Shown in pieces: positions 13,249-23,903 of a DNA stretch of 64,000 bases. A program made the translations under genes and the position numbers. This DNA is from Diplonema papillatum. Lineage: Eukaryota; Euglenozoa; Diplonemea; Diplonemida; Diplonemidae. Where the stretch lies: positions 248,001-312,000 of the forward strand of contig JAPJBO010000075.1 of assembly GCA_030068145.1 (NCBI GenBank). Reading direction: 5' to 3'. Positions within the stretch are counted from its first letter, which is position 1. Every line of letters begins with the position of its first letter. The notes beneath the pieces were generated by a model. That model was given only the letters and a program-made list of their open reading frames with translations. It did no database searches and was not told the DNA's origin.

Positions 13249-15614
13249 TCAGTTGTGGCGTGCAGCGACGGACTGGCACGTGGACCTGACCTGTGCGAGC
13301 ATGGCTGCGAAGTTCGGTGTTCCGAGACCAGTAGCGGCGTCCCAACCGGCGGTTGCGGCCCAGCCGTCTCCTGCGTTCTCGCCGATGGCGTTGGTACCCT
13401 TCGTCACGTCAGTGAACATGCTCGGGTTCGCGTAGAACATCGGGTTGACGTACCCCAGGGTCTTGCCGCTCAGCCTCAAGCACTCCTCGTTGAGCAGCGT
13501 CATCATTCCAGTGAACGACGGCGAGCTCGCCGACGTACCACCGACCTGCTCAACTCTGCCGCTGGAGATGATGTTGAAGTTCTCGGCCAGCGCCGACACA
13601 TCCGGCGAGCCTCTACCCGTTGCGTACGAGGACTTCGGCTTGGCCACGACGCTCAAGTACTTCGTGATGTCAGCCTGCTGGTACGGCGGAACCGGGAAGT
13701 CGTACGAGAACCCACCACCAGACCCGAACTGAGTAGTAGCCTCCTCCTCTCCGGAAGTGCCGCTGACGAAGTACGTTCCTCCGACGGCAATGCACGCGGG
13801 GACCGACGCCGGGAACGAAGGCGACAGCTTGCCGTTGTTGCTTCCTGCACGCGTCTCGCCACCACTGCCGTCATCTCCGGACGAGATCATGACCGTGATT
13901 CCGAGGGTACCCATCTTCTCAACGTCCTCAGCGAACCTGGTCATCAGCGACGTTTCGCATTGGTCGATGAACTGAGTGCCGTAGCTGATGCTGATGGTGA
14001 ACGGGTGTTCCGACTCGCCCGTCACGTCCGATCCGAACGTCGTCAAGTCCGAGCAGAAGTCAACGTTCGGGTACGAGTAGGCCCACGTCTCGGTTCTGTT
14101 GCCGATGGACAAGATCCACTCAGAGTCAAGCATCGACTCGATGCCGGCAATGGGGAGGTTTCTCCCGATGAACTTGGTGATCTTGCACGTGGTTCCGTTG
14201 TTGAACTCCGTGCAGAACTTCTGCAGCGACGACTCCACGACGTACTGGCCCTGGAACTGGGCAATGGCCTGGATGTTCTTCTTTCCGCTGGACGCAACCG
14301 GCGACACCTTGTACGTCGATCTCAACAGCTGGGGGGTCACTCCGGTCACGTCAGCTCCGGTCATCTTCACCGGCTGGTACGCCAGGGGGAAGCCGTGGAA
14401 TCCTGTGTGTGCGATGCAGATTATCGCCACAGATTATTTGCATTCTAGTCCAAAACTTCCAACGGGATATGGCCCCTACTTTGGTACGGTCAATAGAAGA
14501 GGTTGTGGTTCATTCCATGTTCCGGAAAAGTATTTGACCGGAAAGTTTGGACGTTTCTGAAATTTGGACTTTTCCCCCTTCTGACCAAGTTTGGGGGATT
14601 CACGTTCTTCACCCCGGACTCCCACTCCGGATTGCGGGAGTGGTTTTGCCGTCGTTTGTGCGGTCGGCCTCAATCCCTCAATGCGGGAGTGGCCCTCTCT
14701 CACTCCCGCATTGACGTAGTATATGGGATATCAGCTGAAACGCAGAACATACAACGAGGAAGACACAGACTTCTGCCATAACCTACGCGTTGGGCAGCCT
14801 CCTCGCAATGACATAGTAGCTCGCAAAAGATGACGGAGGCAGTGTTTTTAAATGGTGTCAGCCGCATAACTTGGTGGCCCACTACCAGGAGGAATCTGGA
14901 CGCCTTGCAGAGAAAACAAGGCGCAGATCACATCAGACGTGTACAATATCATGAACACGGCACAAGCACGACTCTGGTCAGATATAACATGAATTGGATA
15001 CAGGGGGTCAAGCGCTCTAGATTACTTCAGATCGAAGCCAATATCGACAGCAGTGAGGATCAGATGGCGACGAAGTGGATTATAATCCACTTTGTCGTTT
15101 TCCCAAAAAGAAAGCTACCTGAGAACGTGTCAATGACGGCGGCAATGTGCGAGTCGACGAAAACACCGCTGGTCAGACGGTAGATCTTTCCCTGCGTGGC
15201 GTGTTCGTACACCTTGAACTCGCCGTTGGCCATGGCCTCCACCTGTCTGATAGTGGCGATGGCGTGGATGTAGTCACCGTGGGGGTGGACCTTCTCCACG
15301 GTGGCTCCGTGCTTGGCCAACCACTCCCTCACCATCTGCATGTTCTCAGCCTTCGGGCGCACCATGTCACCGATTTCCTCGTACGACGGGTACTGCAGGT
15401 ACGCCTTGCCCTGCGGGTCGGACACCTTGTGCAGCAGCTTAGCCATGTGGTCCCTGTTCGATCTCGTCATTCCGATCGTCACCTTCACGGGCTCATCCTT
15501 CGGCACAGAACCAGCGCTGGCGGTCCATCCCCTCGGAATCACCGCGGGCTTGTGCACCTGCGACACCTGCGCTGCCGCAGAGAGCGCGAGGGCTACCACC
15601 AGTAGACACCGCAT
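13249..15614 (-). CDS. Sedolisin / tripeptidyl-peptidase I-like (S53), copy 4
   Basis: Exons 15614-15119 and 14402-13249. The protein is 549 aa with all catalytic motifs intact. The exon 2 side still belongs to the 3,483-bp array, but the homology stops exactly at the intron acceptor (now CACACACAG). The 716-bp intron is unrelated to that of copies 2 and 3 apart from the GTAGCT donor, and contains a perfect 18-bp palindrome (15075-15092) and a hairpin near 14678-14714. The 5' flank also differs: a CA tract ending in CACGCACAG lies 30-40 nt upstream of the ATG, next to a dispersed repeat that also occurs in the mucolipin-like gene intron. Confidence 0.9.
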
Positions 15615-15654
15615 AATATTTATGTTTTCGCTTTCCTTTTTATCCTGTGCGTGT

Positions 15655-15925
15655 GTGTGTGTGTGTTTAGAGCTAATGGCTCGGAGTGGAGAACGTCCGA
15701 AAAACAGCTCCCTCCCACTTTCACCGGTCGCTTTCGAGTTTCCGACATACGGGTTGTGGGTCCCGTGACGCCTTCTTCGAAGTGGGTGGGGCGGGATCCT
15801 ACGGCACCGCGCAACAGCGAATGTCTTAACACAAGCGTGACATCTCACGAGCATGTGGCAGGCGCTCTCTGTGAATGAGCTTGGCTTGATTAGGTTCTAA
15901 CGCGTGGTGCAAACAGGAGTCGCTT
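15655..15925 (-). repeat. Dispersed repeat family E, upstream of sedolisin copy 4
   Basis: Similar to 30165-30510. In both places the minus-strand end of the repeat is a CA tract finishing in an AG acceptor-like site. Shared words include CTTTCACC and CCGACA, then GGTGGGGCGGGAT and GAGCTTGGC. Confidence 0.7.
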
Positions 15926-16408
15926 CAGGTCGGCAGTCGCCATCCGCGTCACAGTTTTGAGTCGTACTCCGAGACTCGCTCGCACGGGGAAGTGACGCGA
16001 ATCACCTGTCGTCGTCAGGCTTCTGAAATGCCTCTCAGGGATTTGGACGATCCGCTCCATGATGATGCCGCAAACCCGCTTGAGGCAAAAACAGGTCTCC
16101 GCCGTAGGCGATACTTACACACTCACGGCATCGTGACTTTTCGCGGAGCGACGACGCCTGGGCGGGAGGTTCGTGGCGTCTTTTGAGGCCGGTGCGTCTT
16201 TATGCGGATCCATGCTTGAGACATTTCCGGCCTCTCTAGCTCTGACTTTTGGCCGTCCCGCATGCGGAACGTACGGAACTCCGCACGTGATCCAATTTGC
16301 GATGTTCGGACGTGCAGAATTATGTACGTGTTTCTCTACTGCATGCAACTCGGAACATTTCTTCCCCCCCCCCCTTTTTGGGCCGTTTCCGCACGTTCCG
16401 CATGGGAA

Positions 16409-18690
16409 TTAAATTTGAGCCCAAAATAATCGGAAGCCATGTCTGACTTCCGTCTGCTTTTCCCTGCTTCCGTCATGCCGAGCAAGCCTCTCCTGGCAAG
16501 AAGGTTGCGACCCATGGAAAGGTACTCCCCCTATGAGGTCTGCGCAGGAGAGGAACCCCATTGGCAGTGCGTTTGATGCGGATTGAGCACCTTTGAACAC
16601 GCCACGCGTCGTGTGCAACGCCGAGTCTACAAGCGGGGCGTCCGGCGTGCAGACTGTCATCCCTTCATATCCCAGACGGTCCAGACCTCCCTGGCTGCCC
16701 TCCCAATCAGCGAAGGTTCTCCCCAATGCATAAATGTTGGCGGCATGCACGAGTGGAGCTGCCGGTTCAATGTTCGCTACAATCCAAACTAATATTAGGC
16801 TCATCGCTTTTGCGAGCGCGGAGGCACGGAAGGTCACCAGCTCTGCTTCTCTGCTTGGGCGTTGGCTTTGCACTAGATCCATTGCCGCGTTGCTCAAAGC
16901 GTCTGCATCGATACTATGCTCGCGCGTTCCACCGCTGGGTAAGCCGCTGTCGCAGGGCCACTTTTTTTCCACCGCTCGCGTCAGCAACGGCTTTAAGTCT
17001 TCTGAACACGCCAGTTGCCGCGATGGGTTGCCCTACTACACGCGCCGAGTCTCCGCGTTTTCGCATTGGCCATGTTGTTTCTGCACACAGTTCAGCGGGT
17101 GCACTATTGGGTGTCCTTGACGCCTTCCCGGTAGAAGACCGCTCCTGTGCCCGCCACGGCAAAGGAAGTTCCATTTGCCCTTGCTCCTCCGTCACAGATT
17201 ATTGCAGCACCCCTACTACCTGCGGCGTCTTCTGGCAGTGTCTGTCGTGCTGTTCTGGCTTTCGTTGCGTGTTGTGGCACCGCCGAGTAGTAAATACTCT
17301 TGAGCGTTGAAAGGCATCCGGTGCGCAACTCGAAATCCACCGCTAACTCCACAAAGCTCACTCCCAGTTCATGCCCCGGCCGCGCCCACCTCAATTCCAT
17401 CCACCGTACTTCCTCTTGCTGAGTACCGCAAAAGGCACAACATCAGGCACAACCAGCTGAACCACACCAGTTTGTGTGGTTCAGCTGGTTTCCATCGTCG
17501 CGGATACTCAAGCGTTCGGTGGTGCCGTGTGGACCTGTCACCTCCACGAAGTAAAAATGCAGTTTTTCTAGCAGCTGAAGCTTTTTTCCCTGTTCGGTGG
17601 GTAGGAGATCCGGGTCGTGGAGGGCGGGTGCCACCCCGCACAACCGTCAGCGTGGCGGCCACCTGTGTTGCCAGAATCTTAGTTCCCCGTGCTTTGAGCG
17701 TATTCGCTCCCAGGCGGGGCATTCCCAAAACAGGTGTTCCACCGTCTCCGGGACCTGTGTGTCTCAGTAAGGGCAATCGTTTGCGTTTAGCCCTGTTGGT
17801 CCTGTGACCGGCGTGGCTCCTGCGATTACCGATCTCAGCAGACCGGTCTGGTATGCGGTGAGAGGTGAGCTCCGCAGTTCCAAAACGTGCCTTGTTGCTG
17901 CGAAATCGACTCCGCCCTGGACGCCTTCAAAGTCGTTTCCTCTCCTTGTCGCCAGCCGCAGCATTTCCCGCAAACGCAGGCATGCCTCAAGTCATACTGC
18001 AGGAGGCGCGAATTGCCTAGTATCGCTGCATCGTGCACGACTCCTCTCCCCCCTCATTCACGTACGCAATGCATGTGTCGGAGTCACCCACCTCCACTGA
18101 AGTACGCCGAGTGCTTCTTTCAGGAAGGCGAAGGACCCATGTAGCCTCCCCCGTTCACCGTTGTGTGCCCATGCTGTTTCCCACAACGCTCGGGCGTAGT
18201 CCCACCTTTGGACCTGTTCGGCCCAGGTTGTGACTCTCCTGAAGGCCGGTACACCCGGGTCCAGCCTAGGTTCCAATACTGGGTGCTGTCGTCCGAAGTG
18301 CACGTACTGTTTGCAGAGTCTCTTCATACTGCCAGACACACACACGTCTGGAGTTGGGCCCCTTGCGATTCGAACACACCTAACCGTGTGTTCCGCGTGG
18401 AAGCCGCACGACCAACCGTCTTTCTCCCAGTTTGGACCACCTCAACAACGTCGAAAGACTTCTCCAGTTCTTTTACCAACAACACTTTTTTATACTCGGC
18501 TAGTGAATCCACTACCAAGCATTCTTTCTGCGAACCCATCCAAAAAACAACAAAGACCCAGTAGACACCGTTGCCGTCCGCGGTGTTCACGACAGCACCC
18601 TGCCACTTGTCTCGATCGCTGACTGCAGGCTCACCGCGTAACACCGCCATGTTGGAGATGCTTTGGGGAGTGTAGGGGTACCGGTGCATC
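16409..18690 (-). mobile_element. Decayed LINE with zf-RVT and RNase H remains
   Basis: Minus-strand fragments in several frames give a plant-LINE-like 3' half. The sequence around 17773-17690 encodes PETVEHLFWECPAWER, the zinc-binding motif that follows reverse transcriptase, with its leading NDCPY in another frame. 17330-17250 encodes ICDGGARANG, the start of an RNase H fold, and about 16960-16900 encodes REHSIDADALSNAAMD, the end of that fold. 18345-18058 looks like the region just upstream of the zinc finger. Stops and frame changes separate the pieces, so it is inactive. A perfect hairpin with a 17-bp stem lies at 17451-17491. Catalytic reverse transcriptase motifs were not found. Confidence 0.7.
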
Positions 18691-19651
18691 CCACTCCGTT
18701 GCTTCTTGAAACACGCTGTACGTTGACCCGTTGCGCATCGGACGTCAAAAGAAGCATGTCCAGCAAATTCTGGATGTCCAAGACATCATATAGTGCGCGC
18801 CTCCGAAGTACTCGTAACCCCCGCCGCGCAGTTTACCCGTTGGGAACACTGGTCGTCCAAAAGGATCCCATGCTCTTTCCATACCCAACCAAAAGATCTG
18901 TCTTAACTCCTGGTGGATGCACCCATCAGGGTCCCCAGCAGGCCGCCACTTACCCAGCAGTTGGCTTCTCGATGACTGCAAAGAAAAAGAGGGAGCAAGA
19001 AAAAGTTGAAAAAAATCATCGGGGTCGACAAACGGAAAAGAGATTGTGAGAAGTACTCGGAAGAACTGCTGGCAATCATCTCGGAGGAAGCCAAGGGGGG
19101 GCGGGAGAAACGAACCAACTGCAGAAACGATCGTTCTTTGTGGAACGCTTGTCGCTGCACACCTGCCAGATGCGGCCTGGGGCTGGGGTGTCCCGGATCT
19201 AGCTGCTGCTCGTAGGCGGCGGGATGCTCGAAAAAAATAAACAAGGAGTAAAACTCCTGAAACGACAGGAACATCTCCGGAGTCGCTGCACTTGCAACGA
19301 TCTGTGCCAATTGATGTAATCGCCACCCTCGGCATTTTTTGCCATTTGAGGGGTGACAACTACACTCGTCGCGCTAGGTATAAATAGTGAAAATAGTAGG
19401 GAAAGACAATATAGTTCCTCGCGTGTCCAAGGCCTACTCTACTACTCTCGTTGGCTTCGTTCAACGTTTTTGACGTGCAACCGTCGTTCGGAAAACCCCT
19501 GCGGTACAACAGTACCTATTGAGAATGGAAAAAAGAAGACGGGAGAAAGAAGAAAAAAAAAAACGAAATGTCACGTTTTCTGTCTTTTGTTTTAAGAAGG
19601 GGAACGGGGGAATGCCCCTCAAAAAGAGGGCATCGATGTTACTCAGTACGC

Positions 19652-21658
19652 TCAGTTGTGGCGTGCAGCGACGGACTGGCACGTGGACCTGACCTGTGCG
19701 AGCATGGCCGCGAAGTTCGGTGTTCCGAGACCAGTAGCGGCGTCCCAACCGGCGGTTGCGGCCCAGCCGTCTCCTGCGTTCTCGCCGATGGCGTTGGTAC
19801 CCTTCGTCACGTCAGTGAACATGCTCGGGTTCGCGTAGAACATCGGGTTGACGTACCCCAGGGTCTTGCCGCTCAGCCTCAAGCACTCCTCGTTGAGCAG
19901 CGTCATCATTCCAGTGAACGACGGCGAGCTCGCCGACGTACCACCGACCTGCTCAACTCTGCCGCTGGAGATGATGTTGAAGTTCTCGGCCAGCGCCGAC
20001 ACATCCGGCGAGCCTCTACCCGTTGCGTACGAGGACTTCGGCTTGGCCACGACGCTCAAGTACTTCGTGATGTCAGCCTGCTGGTACGGCGGAACCGGGA
20101 AGTCGTACGAGAACCCACCACCAGACCCGAACTGAGTAGTAGCCTCCTCCTCTCCGGAAGTGCCGCTGACGAAGTACGTTCCTCCGACGGCAATGCACGC
20201 GGGGACCGACGCCGGGAACGAAGGCGACAGCTTGCCGTTGTTGCTTCCTGCACGCGTCTCGCCACCACTGCCGTCATCTCCGGACGAGATCATGACCGTG
20301 ATTCCGAGGGTACCCATCTTCTCAACGTCCTCAGCGAACCTGGTCATCAGCGACGTTTCGCATTGGTCGATGAACTGAGTGCCGTAGCTGATGCTGATGG
20401 TGAACGGGTGTTCCGACTCGCCCGTCACGTCCGATCCGAACGTCGTCAAGTCCGAGCAGAAGTCAACGTTCGGGTACGAGTAGGCCCACGTCTCGGTTCT
20501 GTTCCCGATGGACAAGATCCACTCAGAGTCGAGCATCGACTCGATGCCGGCAATCGGGAGGTTTCTCCCGATGAACTTGGTGATCTTGCACGTGGTTCCG
20601 TTGTTGAACTCCGTGCAGAACTTCTGCAGCGACGACTCCACGACGTACTGGCCCTGGAACTGGGCAATGGCCTGGATGTTCTTCTTGCCGCTGGACGCAA
20701 CCGGCGACACCTTGTACGTCGATCTCAACAGCTGGGGGGTCACTCCGGTCACGTCAGCTCCGGTCATCTTCACCGGCTGGTACGCCAAGGGGAAGCCGTG
20801 GAATCCTGTTGTAGTGGGATAGAGTTCCGACAGAGAAAAAGTGAGATTTTTGAGATGAAAAAGGGCCCAGGGTAGTGCGGTCAACGAAAACCCTAGTTTC
20901 CCTTTCTACTTTCTCCTCCTCTCGCGGTGTACGGTTTTTGTGGTTTTACACGACGTTTGAGGTGGTCTCCACCACTTCCACTATTTCACTTTCGTGAACA
21001 GATTGCACCGTAGTCATCAAAATATCAGTTTTGTGACCCTAAAACTCCGGTACCCTATTGGCGGCAGTTTAACCATCAGGCAGGCCGTTTCCACCCTAGA
21101 ACAGGCCGCGTTTACCCCAGAACCCAATTACCCGTCCGAATTACACAAAAGAATACAGCTACCTGAGAACGTGTCAATGACGGCGGCAATGTGCGAGTCG
21201 ACGAAAACGCCGCTGGTCAGACGGTAGATCTTTCCCTGCGTGGCGTGTTCGTACACCTTGAACTCGCCGTTGGCCATGGCCTCCACCTGTCTGATAGTGG
21301 CGATGGCGTGGATGTAGTCACCGTGGGGGTGGACCTTCTCCACGGTGGCTCCGTACTTGGCCAACCATTCCCTCACCATCTGCATGTTCTCAGCCTTCGG
21401 GCGCACCATGTCACCGATTTCCTCGTACGACGGGTACTGCAGGTACGCCTTGCCCTGCGGGTCGGACACCTTGTGCAGCAGCTTAGCCATGTGGTCCCTG
21501 TTCGATCTCGTCATTCCGATCGTCACCTTCACGGGCTCATCCTTCGGCACAGAACCAGCGCTGGCGGTCCATCCCCTCGGAATCACCGCGGGCTTGTGCA
21601 CCTGCGACACCTGCGCTGCCGCAGAGAGCGCGAGGGCTACCACCAGTAAGCACCGCAT
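19652..21658 (-). CDS. Sedolisin / tripeptidyl-peptidase I-like (S53), copy 5
   Basis: Exons 21658-21163 and 20805-19652; the 357-bp intron matches that of copies 2 and 3. It encodes 549 aa with a complete catalytic set; Tyr replaces His in the exon 1 motif WLAKHGATVEK. It is detached from the main array by about 4 kb carrying LINE remains. Its 3' flank (about 18970-19620) is a diverged version of the array flank. At three silent-type sites in exon 2 it agrees with copy 1 against copies 2-4. The reading frame is open far upstream of the ATG (to 21991) through a minisatellite that resembles the signal-peptide codons, but homology supports the ATG at 21658. Confidence 0.92.
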
Positions 21659-21749
21659 AATTTCTTCGCTTTCGCTTGCTGTTTCTTCTCTGGACGTGTA
21701 TCTTCTTCTCTTCCCGAAGAGCTGAAAAGGTTTTCCGCCCAACCTTTGA

Positions 21750-22015
21750 CACCTGCGCTGAGCGCGAGAGCTACGACCAAAAGAAAAGCACGCTTTCTCT
21801 TTGCTGCTGCAGAGAGCGCGAGAGCTACGACCAAAAGACAAGCACGCTTTCTCTTTGACACGAAGAGCGCGAGAGCTACGACCAAAAGAAAAGCACGCTT
21901 TCTCTTTGACTGCTGCAGAGAGCGCGAGAGCTACGACCAAAAGACAAGCACGCTTTCTCTTTGACACGAAGAGCGCGAGAGCTACGACCAAAAGAAAAGC
22001 ACGCTTTCTCTTTAG
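21750..22015. repeat. Minisatellite resembling sedolisin signal-peptide codons
   Basis: Five units of roughly 50-60 bp share GCGCGAGAGCTACGACCA. On the minus strand they encode blocks such as CLLVVALALSAAA, almost the signal peptide of the adjacent gene. The units lie 90-360 bp upstream of the copy 5 start codon and keep an open frame into it. Confidence 0.75.
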
Positions 22016-22025
22016 CCGTGTGTGA

Positions 22026-22321
22026 GGGTCGCGCGTCGCGTTCCCTTTGACGAGTACAGCCCCGGAACCGTTTTTCAGGGCTATAAACGTTGAGGAATAA
22101 GACGCTGATAGCTACAGGTGAACGATGGCTCCCGTGTCTGTACTGTTCGACTGCAGCAGGTTCCCCGGTGCAGTTGTGCTCGGGCGTCGCTCTCTCGCTA
22201 GATCCATTCTGAACTGTAGGAATGTCTCAGTTTCGCGGTACGTATGGTTAAGTGCGCAATTGGTGCCAGTCGAAGCTGCTGAAGTTCGGGTTTGCCGCCC
22301 ACGTGGCGTGTCAAGAGCAAA
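22026..22321. other. Intergenic, no gene seen
   Basis: Unique-looking sequence upstream of sedolisin copy 5. A CTATAAA word occurs at about 22081 but on the strand opposite to the gene. Confidence 0.5.
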
Positions 22322-22540
22322 ATGAAATACTCGAGGGGCTGCCTTGTGCTTACTTCGAAGGAGGCTAGAGGGGGAGAAACAATACAACTACAAAATGGGT
22401 CTTTTCTGTTGAACGCTTACGCCCGCCACTGAACCCAGATTCACCTGTGTTTCGTGTGGGCTACAGCACATTTACCTCCTTTGATCTTTTGCAGCTGGCA
22501 GCCTCCTCAAGTATTTCCTACAAAGCAGGTGCTTATACAA
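22322..22540 (-). repeat. Dispersed repeat family A
   Basis: Near full-length copy. On the minus strand it starts GTATCCCGC, then a T run, then GTATAAGCACC, and ends at CCTCGAGTATTTC. Confidence 0.85.
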
Positions 22541-23903
22541 AAAAAAAAGCGGGATACAACGTTGAGCCGAAGGTAGCTCAGCAAGGCTCTACTACAAACA
22601 TCAAGTGCATTGGGAAACACCCAGGGCTTGTCGCCCGGTAAGGAAAAGAGAAATAGGCCCCCAGCACCTCTAACACCGAATCGACTTCTTCCAACCAGCT
22701 TGGAAGAAGTTGCCGTGGACGTAAGAACATGCAAAGCTTGCAGCCCAACATACTTGGCTCGACTGTTTCTAGAGCCCCCGTTAAACCTTGCGTCGCCCCT
22801 CGGAGGAGTTCTAATCAACGCTTCATTGCCCTTCATGGCTGCACGGTACAATTTGGTGCCTCTGCAGGTTGCTGTGAGCAGGGGCGCTTTTATGGCTGTC
22901 TCTACTGCCCGAAATGCGGCTGGCTTCACTTGGGCTTGTTGCGATGATTGCAGAGCCAGCGTTTGGCGGTTTAGAGGATCTGTGTTTTAGGGTCTCCGGT
23001 TGACCATTGAGGCTGGGAGTCGGGTAGTGAAAGGGATGCAGACATGATTACACAGTTTAACTAGCCAAGTTTGTAACTGATGCAACTATTTCCCACAAAA
23101 CACTCGTGGGAAGCCAGTGCAAGCTGGCGGTGTGGTCTGCTAGCATAAATGTCGTGTACAGCCATGCTCTGTTTTCTCACTCAGGACTTTTGACCTGTTG
23201 TGTTGTGTGATTTGTCGTGTAGGGGTAGACCCGCACATAGGCAGAAATAAGAATCTGGGCCGGCGTTCGGCGTTTGCTTATTTTTGTGGGGGGTGACCAC
23301 GTACTGGGCATATTTGTACTTAGAGAATTTTCGAAATCAGTCACACACTTCAAAAATTTCACTGCGAAACTGAATTCTGAGCTTAAAACCCGTGCGAATC
23401 AGCAGATCCGGGCCCCAAGAGGAGCTAGCATGCTGGTTGTGTGGCAAACCTGATGCTAGCTACTGCAGGGAACCTGTGAGGCACATTGCGGCGTGCCCAA
23501 CTGAGTCAAGTAAAAACGCCAGTTTGTAGCAAACCGTAGTGACAAGTAGCCAGTCGTCATCTACTCCACGCGGCGCACGCGCTTGTTCGCAAATATTTGC
23601 AGCTGTGCCACGTGAGAGATCCGGAGCTGCGAAGTCGCTTCCGAACTCTCGCATGAGATGCCTGACGTGGACGTTCTCCCGGGGAACTGGGTGGCCTTTT
23701 CATTTACCCGGTCTTTTCATGTCCCTCTCAACCCTACGACAGCATACAGAAGGCTTTTCGAAGATGAAAGACGGGGTAGAGCTTCCTTGTGCGGATAGAA
23801 AACGAAGGGGGCGGAAATCGTCGAGAATTTCACTACCTGGAGCTCACGGCACAAAGAACGTTGGACGTGACTAACTTGAACATCGCGGATTGCCTGAACA
23901 GTC
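22541..23903. other. Intergenic with dispersed repeats, no supported gene
   Basis: Contains a family J block near 22985-23030 (GGGTCTCCGGTTGACCATTG) and a family D fragment near 23165-23245. Short open frames at 22507-22990 on both strands match nothing I recognise. Confidence 0.5.

Larger units (their letters stand above)
4305..14404. repeat. Tandem array with 3,483-bp period
   Basis: Sequence at x recurs at x+3,483 from just inside the copy 1 donor side (about 4305) to the copy 4 acceptor (14404), about 2.9 periods. The segment 1-1490 matches 5957-7446 as well, so copy 1 is a fourth, partial member interrupted in its intron. Each period holds one sedolisin gene, a triplicated roughly 120-bp repeat upstream of it and one SINE-like element. 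Confidence 0.95.
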
